Source: Coffea arabica (Eukaryota; Streptophyta; Magnoliopsida; Gentianales; Rubiaceae). From it: 64,000 bases of DNA. This document shows positions 46,261-57,813 of this stretch, piece by piece. The translations under genes and the position numbers were made by a program. The stretch covers positions 42,122,287 to 42,186,286 of the forward strand of contig NC_092326.1 of assembly GCF_036785885.1 (NCBI RefSeq), in the 5' to 3' direction. Position 1 is the first letter of the stretch, and every line of letters begins with the position of its first letter. The notes under the pieces were generated by a model that worked only from the letters and a program-made list of their open reading frames with translations, did no database searches and was not told where the DNA came from.

Positions 46261-46346
46261 TTTTATAAGCTGAAGAACGAAAGAATGAGGGATTAGTTGG
46301 AGGAAGTTTGAAATTTGGATGGGTGGATGTAATGGAGGAACAAGAG

Positions 46347-46354
46347 TTTATATA
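46347..46354 (-). promoter_or_regulatory. TATA box of STIG1-like gene A
   Basis: TATATAAA on the minus strand, about 90-110 bp upstream of the two candidate start codons, a normal plant spacing. Confidence 0.6.
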
Positions 46355-49300
46355 GACAAGAATTGCATGGAAAGAACGTGGTATTCCCTGCATCGTTAGT
46401 GGGATAGTCTACTAGAACGGCTAGGAACAAACTTCAATCAAGCAAACCTAAGTTAGGCAGTGGAAGAAATATCAGCCCTTCAAGAAACGAAGACTGCTGC
46501 CACCAAAATAAGTCAGCAGGCTACCACACATTTGACAGATTAGGAATAACCGTGAGTTTTTGTCCCTCATTTGATTTTCACACGCGAAGGTAGTGGAAAT
46601 TAGAGAGATACAAATTAAGATGGAAAAACCATCATGTTGATTGAAGATCAGAAAAAAATTCTTTCAGTTGAATACTTGGGATCTCTTTTTCAGCATAATA
46701 AATAAAAGGAGTGGCCTCGTTGGCGTTTTTTTCCCAAAAAAAAAAAAAAGAAGGAATAATAGTGCCTCATTGATCGTGCATATATATTTTAAATTAGAAA
46801 AGTATCACTAAATTAGAATTGTTTTTGGAAAAAGGTACTCTAACTTCGTAAAAAGATATCCTTACCTTCAATATAAAACAAACTAAAGTTCTGGTAGGCA
46901 ACATCATGAAGCTAAATTGTCACGGACAGTTAAGACTTGATCAACTTTTTTAAGTCCTAATTTATTTACCAAGAACCTTGAGTACTGAGTTAGTCGTCAA
47001 ATGCTATCCTAATCTTAGCCACAGTGTTCAAAGTTTGGGCAGATAAATCTGGAGTTGTTAAAAGTCAGATGTGGATTTTGCGGGTCAATGGATGTTAGCT
47101 GCTTATATTTAGAAACCACTCGAACCAGAGGGCTCGCAGGAAACGAGTTTTTTGCCAAAATAACACTCTTCCTAAAAAATATTCCCAATGTGATTTACTT
47201 TCAAAATTTATTCCCATAACGATGTTATTGTTGCCACCTAGTTAACCTAATTGCCATGCAGGATAATAAGAAAGGAAAGTTCTAATCTAATTTATAGTTT
47301 CCAAAATGAACTAAAAATTTAAATTTTTTTTATTATAGAGGCACAAGAAGATTGCATAACTTTTATAATTTCCTTATAATTATTTAAAATAAATTCTGCC
47401 ATTATTGACCTTGCTATTATTGGTTTCTAAATTTCTTAAAATGAATCAAACCTACTGCATATATTTTTTCAAAAAATAAATTTTTAAAATACAAAAATTG
47501 CATCAAAAATTTCAATAAAAATTGTAAGCAATTACAAAAACTTCAAGGTGATCATATTTGTTTATATTATCCTTCCTACATCTTAAAAAGACAAGAGAAT
47601 AATTTTTATTTGCCTTGAGATTATCGATTTGAAAAGCATATTTTTTAGGTGTTGTTAATATAAATATTGGCTTCTTAGGATTACGTTTGACAAAGGAAAA
47701 ATAATTAAACAAAAAAATGCAGGAAGGTTTAGAAAAAAAATTGGAGAAGACATTATTTGGGAAAGAGAAATGAAATATGCCTCTATCTCCATCCTAGCAC
47801 ATATGTAGCCTAAGTGACAAAAAAACGATCATAAAGGTAATAAAATTTAAAATTAGATTACTTTGGATATATATTTTGAAAGATGAATTATTTTGACAAT
47901 AAACACCGCAGGAAACGTTTAATAGGTTTAGAAAGCAGCCCAGGATGAGACCAGAATCGTGCTTGGATTTCTGAACTTTGATTTTGGAATTCGTTACACT
48001 TGCACTTAAAGTGTTCTTGGCGTCTGTGATTTGACTATCATATACAGTTATACAGTACTAACATTTCAAGTTCCTAATTTGACCCTACGGGCTACGGAGC
48101 AGAGCAGACCCACATTTGACTCGTTGCCTTAAAACTTTATTTTAAATCATGCAAAAAATGCAATAACAGATTTTTTTTGTCCAATTTCCTATTCCGCTCT
48201 TTATTCCACTTTTTATTATATTGTCATTTCTTGTGCATAAACACTATATTTTCATTCTTTTTTATTTTCTTAAATTGAAATAACTCTAACAGAATAAAAA
48301 GTAAAAAGCAACAGTATAAAAAGATAATATATAATAGAAAAGTAAAATTTACAATAGAAAATTCACAAAATTTTCATTAAACAATTAATTTTGCTCTTTT
48401 TAGTTTGTTGAATTTCGTGAATTACCTTGTTAATATTTCTTGAAATCTTATGGAGACAGAAAAAAGGAATTATAATATGATTTTTATGAAGGAAAAATAA
48501 AAATATAATAAAAAGTGAAACAGTGAGTGGAATGGAAGATTCGTTCTCGAAAAAATATATATATATTATCACATTCTATTGCTTCTGCTTATTTGCCTGC
48601 AAAAAAAGGGAAAAGGGAGCTCAATTGTTTCTGCAAAATTCATTACCGTATGTGAAGCTTGCAACTGCATTTCACGACTTATTATCTAGGTTCATGTTTT
48701 GATACTCGCGTAAATGAACATCTAGCCCTGAAATATATCATAGTTATCGAAGCACAAAAATGGAAATATCTGGTTCCTTTATTTTGGTTACTTTAAGATC
48801 AGAAACTGGACGCAATAATAATAATAATGATGATGACAAATAATAATAAAGGAGAAAGAATTCATAATGATCTTGTTAGTTTCTTAAATTTAACAATAAA
48901 AGCATTTTAAAAAGTTTCTTCTCAAAGCAAAGCCGACATTGGCTTCTCTCCTTGCTCTTCAACACACAATTTGCAGACAAAATGAAAAACAAAAAAAAAA
49001 AGCGATGAAATATAGAGGAATGAACAAGTGAACTAAACTCTGAGCCAAAGTGGCCCCCTTATTGGGCAGGGTTCGAACCCATTTCATTTGAAAAAAATTC
49101 AAAGGAGACGCTGTAACTGCATTTGGTCTAATTAGATGTCTATTTACTTGCTATCCTATTTTACACAGCTTCTTTAGATTCCCCTTCTTGTTAGCCTCTT
49201 TTATAGCCTCTTTAGACTCCACTCCATGCTAGCTCCTTTTACAGGCTCTTTAGATTAGTTTATACAAATGTTATCATCGTCAAAAAAAAAAAAAAAAAAA

Positions 49301-51268
49301 GTCAACTATTTATAATTCCCCTACTTACTGAACTTAATGAAAATCACCTCCTTTTTTTTCTCTCTTTTTAATTCCTAAAATACAGGTGGATGTGGAGGGA
49401 AGGAGGCACCCACAAGACTTTAGAAATTCTTTTTTCCCTCCTTAAAAAAAAATTAAATTTTTTATATCCTTTTAGAAATTAGACTTTACCCTCTCCCCAT
49501 TAAGATTTTTTAGAAATCCTTCATTTAAAGTTTTCACTTAGACTTCCTTTTATGTACTTGTACACCTTTACTAGTCTTGCCCCCAAATCCTTTTTTTTTT
49601 TTTTTTTCCGCCCCTAGTTCTGCATTATAAAGGTTCTCAGGGAAGTAATACTCATTGACTTCCTAAAATACCTTTCTACATAAATAAAGCCAATGTGAGG
49701 TTAAAAGTGATAGATAAATGCTAGTCAAGACAGCACAAGTTGTCCCTTTATTCCTAATTTCCTTTAGTTGATCTCTGAAATCTTAAAAAGAATTGGGAAA
49801 ATTTGGCACATCTTCGCCTATATATTTTTCCCTCTAACAAACCTTCTGAGACATGCTAGCATGTTGAATCTCAAAGTCGTAACATAAATAGTTTTCTTGT
49901 AAACTGGATTGAGCTGTGACGGCTGACAAATGCTAAAGACTATGTAATACCCATATTAGAATCGAATCGAAATCTTGTGTTTTAAGCTGCTTGAAATTGA
50001 ACAGTAAGACAAATACATTCTTAAATTTTACCAACAGCAAGAATATTCGTACCTATATATATATATAATTTCATCAAGTTGTATTCCATTATATCAACTT
50101 GATCCCTACTCCTAATTACAGTCAACATCAAGTTGGTGAATATGAAATTGATAGCGTTGACAGTTTCATGTACTTTCTGCCTTCAAGGAAAACCAAGATG
50201 GCCAAATTTTTCAAATTCTAATTCCTGTAGCATTTTACAGCCGGCAAGCAGCAAAAGTCAGCGGCCAAATGTTCTACTATTAATGTGACCATTCGAATTG
50301 AAGCCGACATCTTTGATCAACTCATCGGGGGGTTTTTTTTTTTTTTTTTCCTTCTTTTTTTCAACTGTTTAATCAGTTCCAGTTGCGCTATAATATTCAA
50401 TTACATGCAGTGCAAGAGTTGGATTTATTTTCTTTCACGACTTTGTTGCCAGTGCTCGTCAATGTTTAATAGGCTTAATGTTCGTTCAGTCAGAGTCCAT
50501 CTGCAAATTCCTGTGCATTACTAACTAATGGGATTGTGACAAGAAAGTTGCCCGTTTAGTCTTCGAGTCTAAAATTTGCTTGTGCCCACATGTATTTCCA
50601 ACCTGTTCAACACAATTACCTGGCACGAAATTATCATTCTTTCGATCACCGTTTTTAGCTAATACTCAATGAGTAAATCTTATATATATACACTGACATT
50701 GTATACACTATCATCGTTAAATTTATGACACGTGCGCAAATATTGAATTTTAGATTCAAATATTGCATAGTTATCATTCATCTAACGCTGACAATATATA
50801 ATTCAATTTCTTTGTTAAAGAGAATGCATTCGATAATTCATGTCAAAAACATGCTACTCATGATGGATTTTGTATTTTTATGTCAAAGTTTATTTGTTAT
50901 TAGTTGTTCATATTTTTGTTATCAATTACAAAATAATTCTGCATGCCTTATTGCTTTGTAGGATTAGTGGAACCAATTGCTCTGATTTTTCTAATAAGAT
51001 TACAACTAACATGTTATTGTCCAGCATATTGTCTAACTATAACAAACAAGATTACACGTACCCAACAACAATATAAGGAGATGACTACAAACATATTCTT
51101 AAATTACGCTCACAATAGTAATACTAGAACCTCAGATCTCCTTCCGATAACCATGGTACAATTAAATGGTTAAAACAACTGTCATGCGAAGAAAATAAAC
51201 TTTGTGATTCCAGAATAACAGACACAATAAATAAATAAATATAAATATAAACATATACATATATTCAT

Positions 51269-51310
<42 letters not shown>

Positions 51311-51874
51311 GTATAATGGTACTAGAACTTAAAGCCCATCTAACTCAAATTTAAAGAAATAGCAGATTTCATCATGACAATTTATTTTTCTAACTAAATA
51401 GAGGAAATATGCGGGATCTACTGTGGTTTACTGGATTACATTGTATAAACTGAAGCCACATGACACCGCGGTCTGATCATCAGTAGAGGTAAAAAGAACA
51501 ACCCGGCCTGGGACTTCAGTCGGGACATAATTTGCAATTCTGCAAAGTTTCTTCGAGAAGGACGACTTGTAACTTTGCGACATGGCACATTTTAACTGTA
51601 ATTTATTAGTATATTACTGTCTTGTTTTAAGCTTTATTTCCAAGCCTTTATTTGATAAACACCATCTTCACAAGTCGCAGATTGACATCACTCTCACCCT
51701 CCAGACTGGAATTCACGTAAGAAGTGATTAACAACAAAGCATTTTTAAAAGTAATTATATGTTACATAGCTCTCACAGAATTTGTAATTGTAATCAAAAT
51801 GAAAAGAGGGAAATTCAGTATGAAGAAACAATGAAAAAGTATAAGTATTGATTGAGCCTTTGTAACCAAAAATT
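46355..51874. other. 5.5-kb AT-rich intergenic region
   Basis: No gene or transposon with clear ends is seen. It contains homopolymer runs (49280-49300 A, 50333-50350 T), a short AAT microsatellite near 48815-48850, a small imperfect duplication (tagcctctttagactcc / ctagctccttttacaggctc) at about 49185-49260, and an (AC)n(AT)n microsatellite at about 51269-51310. A gggttcgaaccc word at about 49070 resembles a tRNA B box but lacks the rest of a tRNA. Confidence 0.5.
51269..51310. repeat. Compound (AC)n(AT)n microsatellite
   Basis: About ten AC units run directly into about eleven AT units. Confidence 0.9.
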
Positions 51875-52669
51875 TTATGCATAACCGCAGAACCCATAAT
51901 CACAGCGATCACCAGGTTTGCATTTGACGTTGCATCCGCCGCAGTTATTCTTATCGTACAATGTATTCTTGCATTTTCCGTTGCAGCAGTTTTCACCAAA
52001 TTTGCACTTGATGTTGCATCCACCACAATTTATAGTATCGTTCAACTTGTTCTTGCATTTTCGATTGCAGCAGATTTCACCAGATTTGCACTTGATGTTG
52101 CATCCACCACAATTATTCTTATCGTTTGATGTGTTCTTGCATTTTCCATTGCAACAGATTTCACCAGGTTTGCACTTGATGTTGCATCCACCACAATTAT
52201 TCTTATCGGATACCATGCTCCTGCATTTTCCATTGCAGCAGATTTCACCAGGTTTGCACTTGATGTTGCATCCACCACAATTATTCTTATCGGATACCGT
52301 GCTCCTGCATTTTCCATTGCAGCAGATTTCACCAGATTTGCACTTATGGCCACACATAAAACAGTTCAAGCTATCAGTCTTCACATTGACACATTTCTTG
52401 TAGCAGCAATCTGGTCCAGCACTGCCCTTCAGACGACAAACTCTTGGATATACGTCACAGGTATAATTTCCCGGAAGTTTTTGCTGAGCAAGGGAGCGGC
52501 CACTTAGTCGTATCAAAGGCTTGGATCCTCCAAAATCAGGGGTTAGAAAATCATCGAAGTTGCTCAAGTCCTCGTCTTCATCAATCATGTCATCAGCCCT
52601 GAATGCTCCAACGATAATTGTTATTGATGATAGAAGAAGGAAGAGTATGAAGAGTCTTAGTGCCTCCAT
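51875..52669 (-). CDS. STIG1-like Cys-rich secreted protein B with five tandem Cys modules
   Basis: A single exon of 264 residues. The signal peptide (LRLFILFLLLSSITIIVGA) is followed by an acidic stretch (DDMIDEDEDLSNFDD), then the STIG1 opening YPRVC, GPDCCYKKCVN, LNCFMCGHK. From residue 110 a 28-residue module is repeated five times (110-137, 138-165, 166-193, 194-221, 222-249), each with six Cys in the pattern C-x5-CC-x3-C-x9-C-x2-C. A half module ends the protein (CDYGFCGYA). The neighbouring family member has one module. A repeated module of this kind could act as a multivalent ligand or a longer wall-binding rod, but that is inference. The open frame is intact across all repeats, which argues for selection or very recent origin. 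Confidence 0.9.
   Translation of the reverse strand: MEALRLFILFLLLSSITIIVGAFRADDMIDEDEDLSNFDDFLTPDFGGSKPLIRLSGRSLAQQKLPGNYTCDVYPRVCRLKGSAGPDCCYKKCVNVKTDSLNCFMCGHKCKSGEICCNGKCRSTVSDKNNCGGCNIKCKPGEICCNGKCRSMVSDKNNCGGCNIKCKPGEICCNGKCKNTSNDKNNCGGCNIKCKSGEICCNRKCKNKLNDTINCGGCNIKCKFGENCCNGKCKNTLYDKNNCGGCNVKCKPGDRCDYGFCGYA
51923..52342 (-). repeat. 84-bp coding tandem repeat (5 units) inside STIG1-like gene B
   Basis: Five 84-bp units in frame with the 28-residue Cys module. Units 1 and 2 (52342-52175) differ at only a few positions (for example accgtgctcc versus accatgctcc), while units 4 and 5 are more diverged. This gradient fits stepwise unequal crossing-over with the newest copy near the 5' side of the array. 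Confidence 0.9.
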
Positions 52670-52740
52670 GGCTTTGAAATTTTAGTTGTGGGACTCTGGG
52701 AGGCAGCAGGGAGTTGAGAATGACATTCGAGGAATTGGGC

Positions 52741-52747
52741 TTTTTAT
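52741..52747 (-). promoter_or_regulatory. TATA-like site of STIG1-like gene B
   Basis: CATAAAAAG on the minus strand about 72 bp upstream of the ATG. It is weaker than the gene A box but at a similar spacing. Confidence 0.4.
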
Positions 52748-53871
52748 GGAAGCATTAATTGGCAAAGAGTTGACTGAGGGAAATTGAAGTTGCAAGTCTT
52801 TCTTTTTTTCTGTTGTCTCGATTCAATTTACTACTTGCAGTTTACCGAGTCTAAGAAATACCGTGTTTCCACTTGCCAATCAGCGAATCTATTTTCAAAC
52901 ACTTGTTTTCTTGATTGGAAATGAAGAAAAGTGGATTACCAGAGGATCTGTATCCCCACTCTAAAGAAAATGGCAGCAATGGACTTCTTGATTGGCCTCT
53001 ACTCGCCCAGGGGTGACACGGTATGTGGTCGGTCAAGTGTGTATATTCTTGCTTAGAAGGGCAATTGGCAGAATTTTTCGCTGCTCCACTACTTTATTCA
53101 TGATGTCAACCTTCAACAGCCTGCAGATGAAAGCAAGGATCTCTAAGGCCTAGAATTTTGAATTCTTAGTAATTTTCTGAAGCGAAACTCGTTAATTAGG
53201 AAGACTCAGTGAACCTTTTTTTTTTTTTCCCTCCTGTTTTTAATTCTTTCTTCTTATTGCAGACTCAAGTTCAATCTTAACTTGATTAGCATAGAATTGA
53301 AATTTATAGGAACAAAACTCAAGTTACTCAAGCTCATCTCGATAAAAATTCGCTCGAGTTAGGCTTGATAAATAAATAAATCAAACTGGAGCACAACTGT
53401 AAACTCGTTAAAATAATCAAACAAATTTGAACATAAGGTTTGATTAGACTCATTCACATCCCTAAACCAGAGTAACCATTACCGACGGTCTAACTCTTGC
53501 TCTACAATGAGACGTACTATTCGATTCCTAAAGTTAAAGCAATACATCGGAGAAGATCTAAATCGGAAACTACGCCTTACATGCATGTTCAAAGAGTTTC
53601 TAGAAAAAGGAAAAAGATGTGAAATGAAGTTGGAATAAAGTCTGATTTCGTTTGCAGCTCTTCTGTCAATTAAAGTGGTCGACAAATATTTCCCTTGTTG
53701 AGTTGGGTAAGTAAGGTACATATTCTAATCCTCTCAGCCGCAGCTTTTGAGGATCAAGTGTGCCTAGTCTTGCCTGCATACACGATTATAAATGATCGAA
53801 GAAGCTATCATTTAAGACATTCCAAATCTACTCCAAGAAATTACACAAGTATTTCTGAGCAGCCAAAGACC
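52748..53871. other. Intergenic stretch between divergent genes
   Basis: The STIG1-like B promoter on one side. About 53285-53450 carries a ctcgagtt/aaactcgtta repeat segment similar to about 44930-45060. T runs lie near 53215-53235. No gene is supported. Confidence 0.4.
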
Positions 53872-54174
53872 ATGATTTTTCATTGTCTCATTTTTGTGGG
53901 TTTTATCTCTTTCCTACCCTCAACTGATTCCAGTATTTCTGCACTCAGCGAGAAGCTTTCTCCCACGATGAATAATGACAAGATTAATAATGTTCCTATA
54001 ATGGAGTTGCAATCCAGCAAGGGGCAATACAAGCTTCCCGTTCCACATCAGAACTTGAGGCCGCGGAACCTCCGGCATCACCCTCTCCGCCTAAAATTAG
54101 TAAGGGGTGGTGCTTCATTCTTGCAGAAAGTGTTGTACTCTTCTTCAGATTACTTTTCCTTCCTTCCTTCGTGA
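53872..54174 (+). CDS. Putative small secreted protein (unknown family)
   Basis: A 100-residue open frame starting MIFHCLIFVGFISFLPS, a plausible signal peptide. A polar middle follows, then a basic, Pro/Arg/His-rich segment (PRNLRHHPLRLKLVRGGASF) near residues 62-81 and an aromatic/Ser tail. The layout (signal peptide, variable region, compact basic C-terminal block) resembles plant peptide-hormone precursors, but I recognise no named family. There is no support beyond the reading frame, and it could be fortuitous. The next gene downstream on the same strand is the b561 fragment, 0.7 kb away. Confidence 0.35.
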   Translation: MIFHCLIFVGFISFLPSTDSSISALSEKLSPTMNNDKINNVPIMELQSSKGQYKLPVPHQNLRPRNLRHHPLRLKLVRGGASFLQKVLYSSSDYFSFLPS

Positions 54175-54864
54175 TTCTTGATCTTAGCTTCAATGAAACT
54201 TGACACTTAACTGTCACTGACGGAGTAGCCATGTGGCCCTCAACATTCAAATATTAGAATTTAAGCTCATAATTTTGTTAATTTAATTTAGCTCGCATAT
54301 GCACTTCCTAAAGCTAAATTCTCTCAAGAAACTTTCTTTTACTCTGACATTGTGCCCGTAACAGATATAGAAAACTTTCCACTATACTACTTGAAAAGCG
54401 AAATATACCAATGAGAAAAAGGCTTTCAAACGTATTCAAGATTAATATAACCTTTGAACTAATTATGCTATAGTTATAGAAGTACGTACTATACTTGTTA
54501 TAGACTTTGTTCATTTACTTGTAATACCAAGAAACCAGTATTTAAGCTTAAGTGATTGTTCTTGCATGATTATGCAATCATAGAATCTTAACTCCACTTT
54601 TGTTATTATGAATATATATTGTACAAAATATTTTTCTATCATCAGACTACTACTAGTCATCACCCAACAAATTAGTAGATTGGAGACAAATCAAGAATGT
54701 TGTGTATAAACATATTTAAGGCACAACTTGGTACCAAAAATTTTAAAAAGAACAAAATTAAAACGCACTATTGCACTACATAAAACGCGACTTAAATTAT
54801 TGATTGAGCATCAAAATCATAGATAAAATAGTGTAGAATATGATTATGTGAGAGTTGCCAACAG
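54175..54864. other. Gene-free stretch upstream of the b561 exons
   Basis: AT-rich. I searched it for a DOMON-like exon that would complete the b561 gene and saw none; the reading frame just before the acceptor at 54864 contains stops. Confidence 0.45.
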
Positions 54865-55472
54865 GTCCATGGAATGGTCAACATTTTTGGATGGGGAGTT
54901 CTCTTGCCTATTGGTATAATAGTTGCAAGACACTTCAAGAAATTGCCTTCGAACAACGCTGATTGGTACTCTCTGCACATATTATCCCAAACATCAGGAT
55001 TCCTTTTGGGCACAATTGGATGGGGCCTTGGTTTGTCTATTAGAAGTGCAGCCAAAAAGCATAATATGAGCGTCCACGGAATTCTTGGCACCATCATTTT
55101 TGCCTTGGCCACATTACAAGTAAGATCCCAAATCCCTTCCTTCGTTTTTTTTTTTTTTGGTCAATTAAGGGTATTTTTTTTTCTTTATGCAGACAAGACA
55201 ATAACATATTACAGTTAATTATAGCAGTGTGTGTAAGACCAAATCAAGAAGAACATGGATCGAAGACTTATTGGGTGATAAGCCATCATATTTTGGGCTA
55301 TGCTCTGATTATTCTCATCATCTCAAATGTGTATGAAGGAATTGGCCATCAAAATTTTGCAGCAGCCAAGAATTGGAAATGGATATATGGCGCCATCCTG
55401 GGGGCACTTGTCTTTACATTCCTTGTGTTGGAGCTTGTAAGGCGTGTTAAATTTGATGTCAGGTCAGCGTAG
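54865..55472 (+). CDS. Cytochrome b561 core (CYBDOM-type), N-terminal exon(s) missing
   Basis: Two exons, 54865-55101 and 55215-55472, join in phase (...ATLQ/LIIAVCVRP...). The first exon opens after a canonical acceptor with VHGMVN and the second ends VKFDVRSA-stop. The domain matches the b561 part of plant DOMON-b561 proteins, which move electrons across the plasma membrane using two hemes. All four expected His ligands are present (VHGM, WYSLH, SVHG, SHHIL), with about five hydrophobic helices. The DOMON half and signal peptide are not found upstream. Translation could only start at the internal ATG 54874, after the first His, so this is probably a truncated gene copy or has a remote first exon. 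An alternative acceptor just before cagtgtgtg would put a stop in frame, which is why I chose 55215. Confidence 0.7.
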
Positions 55473-55478
55473 TGATTC

Positions 55479-55788
55479 TAGTTCATCAGAAGAACTACTG
55501 TATTTTTTTTTTATAGAAAACGAAAAATCAATAATATTATTAATGATTTAGTTGGAAATCGTTCGAGTACAATTTATTTGACAAGATCAGGAAGAAAAAT
55601 TCATAAAGATTCAGTTAGGTTGGCAAATTTAACGATCAAAACTACTACATCTGATTGTATGCCTTATGGAGGAATTTCATGTAATTTTCTTATCGATTTT
55701 TTTATTAATTGAATGTATATTTGAAATTTTAATTAAATCTTTGCTTTTAAAGCTGCTTTACTGTTCGTTAGCTCTTTTGAATTGATTG
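55479..55788. other. 3' flank of the b561 fragment
   Basis: AT-rich, no gene. It diverges completely from the flank of the second exon copy immediately after gattc. Confidence 0.4.
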
Positions 55789-57486
55789 TGTGACAGCTCC
55801 ACCTCTCCCTAGGGCAAACCCTAGGGTATCAACGGACTGCCTGTCCAACTCTCGCCGGGATTCAGTCGATCAAAGCACTAATAATTCAAATGAAGCAAAT
55901 GAAATATCTTCCATTGCAAGGGAATGTAATCCTAATTTAAAACATAATCACTTCACCAACACTCCAAAAGTTTAGTATACATATAGCCAAAAGTCAACTT
56001 ACATAACAAGAGTCGAACCTATAGGTTTAAGCTTACAGGAGTCAAAAGTAAGGTCTACTTAAGTAAAAGTTGCAATCTCAAATACAAGTCCAAAACAATG
56101 TAAAGCTAAGAAAGCTCTTGATCAAATCCATCCCTGGTCTGTTAAGAAAAACAAAGGGAGTGGGGTGCGCTAACGTCCAGTGAGGTTCCAAGTAAAACGA
56201 GTAAACACATAGCCAAATAAGGTCACAAAATAATCAAATAAACTCCGTATAGTAAGACAGTAATTTAATTACAGTTCAATTCAAAGATACGGGTGGCTTT
56301 CAAAAGCCAATCACCACTGGAGCTTGATCATAACTGGATCTGTTGACACTCCGTCAACGTTTGTATTCATAGAATGCAAGTCCGTAGACACCGCTTTCAC
56401 CAATCTCCGTCCACCAATCAACCCCCTACCGGGGCCGCACGCCACAAACAGTATTTTGGTAATACTCAAGTATACCAAGAATCCAAGATTCTAAAGAAAC
56501 AGGATCAAGTCGAGGATTTTACCATTGGTGGTGTTGGGCAACACAACAAGCAAGCTCAACGGCTATACTTCACCAGGGGCCTCCAAACATCAGTCCCCAA
56601 GGTTTATCGGCCTTCTCGACCAAACCCTTGGTGGCTCGATACAACCGACTCACCTAAGAGATTGGGTACCCAAACAGTAGCAGTAGTTGATGGATATCAC
56701 CCAAACAACTTAAACACAATCATATATATAGTGAAATCTCATTTCATAATAACAGTATACAGAACTTCATTGGAAAACAAGGGAGATAGAATGCGATAAA
56801 GTACACGCTCGCCTCCATTTTATCAAAACAGTATTTGGCTCCAACAGTCATAAATCAAGTATTTCATATATTCAGATATTTCACATAACGGGTAGCAGGT
56901 AGTGGAACACTCACCTGTCAAGTAATGCAGTAGTCAAATGTCAAGTATCTCAGTTATGACTACCTTCGTTTCCCAATCTTAGGGTAACGAGTGAAATCGT
57001 TAACATAGGTTCATTTCCCACTCAATTGTAGGCCCATTAAGTGACCAAGTGAGTGGTTAAAGTCACTCAATTCATCATGTAAATTAGGCCCAAAATGCAG
57101 TAAAAGTTCATGAGAAAACAAGTTTGACAAGTGCAAGAAAGTTGGACAAAATAAAAATCTCATTCAAGCTCAAAATGTTCTTCGCGGGTAAAACAGTCGT
57201 GCCTGCGCAGTCTTGGAAAAATGGTCATATCTCACTGTAAGAAAGTCGGAATTAGGTGCCGTCAGCGGCGTTGGAAACTAGACTCGAAGGGCTTTCCAAC
57301 GGTACAATTACACACTCTAGTTCGTCTCATAGCAGTACCAATAGCTCAGACAAGTTAGCTACTTTTTTAACTCTGGATCAGCCCTAACCTCAAGCAAAAC
57401 TACATTAGTTCTCGGTGCTATCTTCATTTGTTTTTATTCAAATTCACCCAAATCAGTCCTCAAATATTCATATACAGGACGTTACA
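55789..57486. repeat. Solo-LTR-like sequence of chromovirus type (fossil)
   Basis: 1698 bp beginning TGTGACAGCTCCACCTC and ending GGACGTTACA, the end style of Tekay/Del-type Ty3/gypsy LTRs. The early tggactgcctgt...tctcgccggga-like block also fits such LTRs. No internal region is attached and no matching target duplication is visible (GATTG left, TCACC right). It is therefore either a solo LTR with altered flanks or a rearranged end. An internal open frame (56374-56799) is not taken as a gene. Confidence 0.5.
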
Positions 57487-57558
57487 TCACCTAGGGCCAT
57501 TGGAGTTCAAAATATAATACATCAACATGAATAAGAATAACCCTAGTAGCCTATTAGA

Positions 57559-57813
57559 GCAGTGTGTGTGAGACCAAATCAAGAAGAACCTGGATCGAAG
57601 ACTTATTGGGTGATAAGCCATCATATTTTGGGCTATGCTCTGATTATTCTCATCATCTCAAATGTGTATGAAGGAATTGGCCATCAAAATTTTGCAGCAG
57701 CCAAGAATTGGAAATGGATATATGGCGCCATCCTGGGGGCACTTGTCTTTACATTCCTTTTGTTGGAGCTTGTAAGGCTTGTTAAATTTGATGTCAGGTC
57801 AGCGTAGTGATTC
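57559..57813 (+). pseudogene. Orphan duplicate of the cytochrome b561 last exon
   Basis: 255 bp matching 55224-55478 with four differences (98%), one silent and three amino-acid changing (His to Pro, Val to Leu, Arg to Leu). Homology starts one base before the gcagtgtgtg at the exon start and stops six bases past the TAG stop, so almost only the exon was copied. No first b561 exon lies upstream of it. The frame is open for 81 residues but it is unlikely to make a functional heme protein alone, since it has only one of the His-bearing helices. The solo-LTR-like sequence lies between the two copies. Confidence 0.75.

Noticed and set aside
49060-49085. gggttcgaaccc word resembling a tRNA B box
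   Set aside because: No A box at the right distance and no cloverleaf stems; the word is a palindrome that occurs by chance in repeats.
51923-52342. Regularly spaced 84-bp repeats, checked as CRISPR or satellite
   Set aside because: Units are directly adjacent with no spacers, keep a coding frame and sit in a plant nuclear gene.
51918-52403. 161-residue plus-strand frame with regular LHLMLHPPQLFL repeats
   Set aside because: Mirror of the 84-bp repeats in STIG1-like gene B on the opposite strand; the minus frame has the signal peptide and Cys pattern.
54792-55112. Minus-strand 106-residue frame
   Set aside because: Antisense shadow of the first b561 exon, whose plus-strand reading has the heme His residues.
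56374-56799. 141-residue plus-strand frame
   Set aside because: Lies inside the solo-LTR-like sequence, no domain and no splice context.
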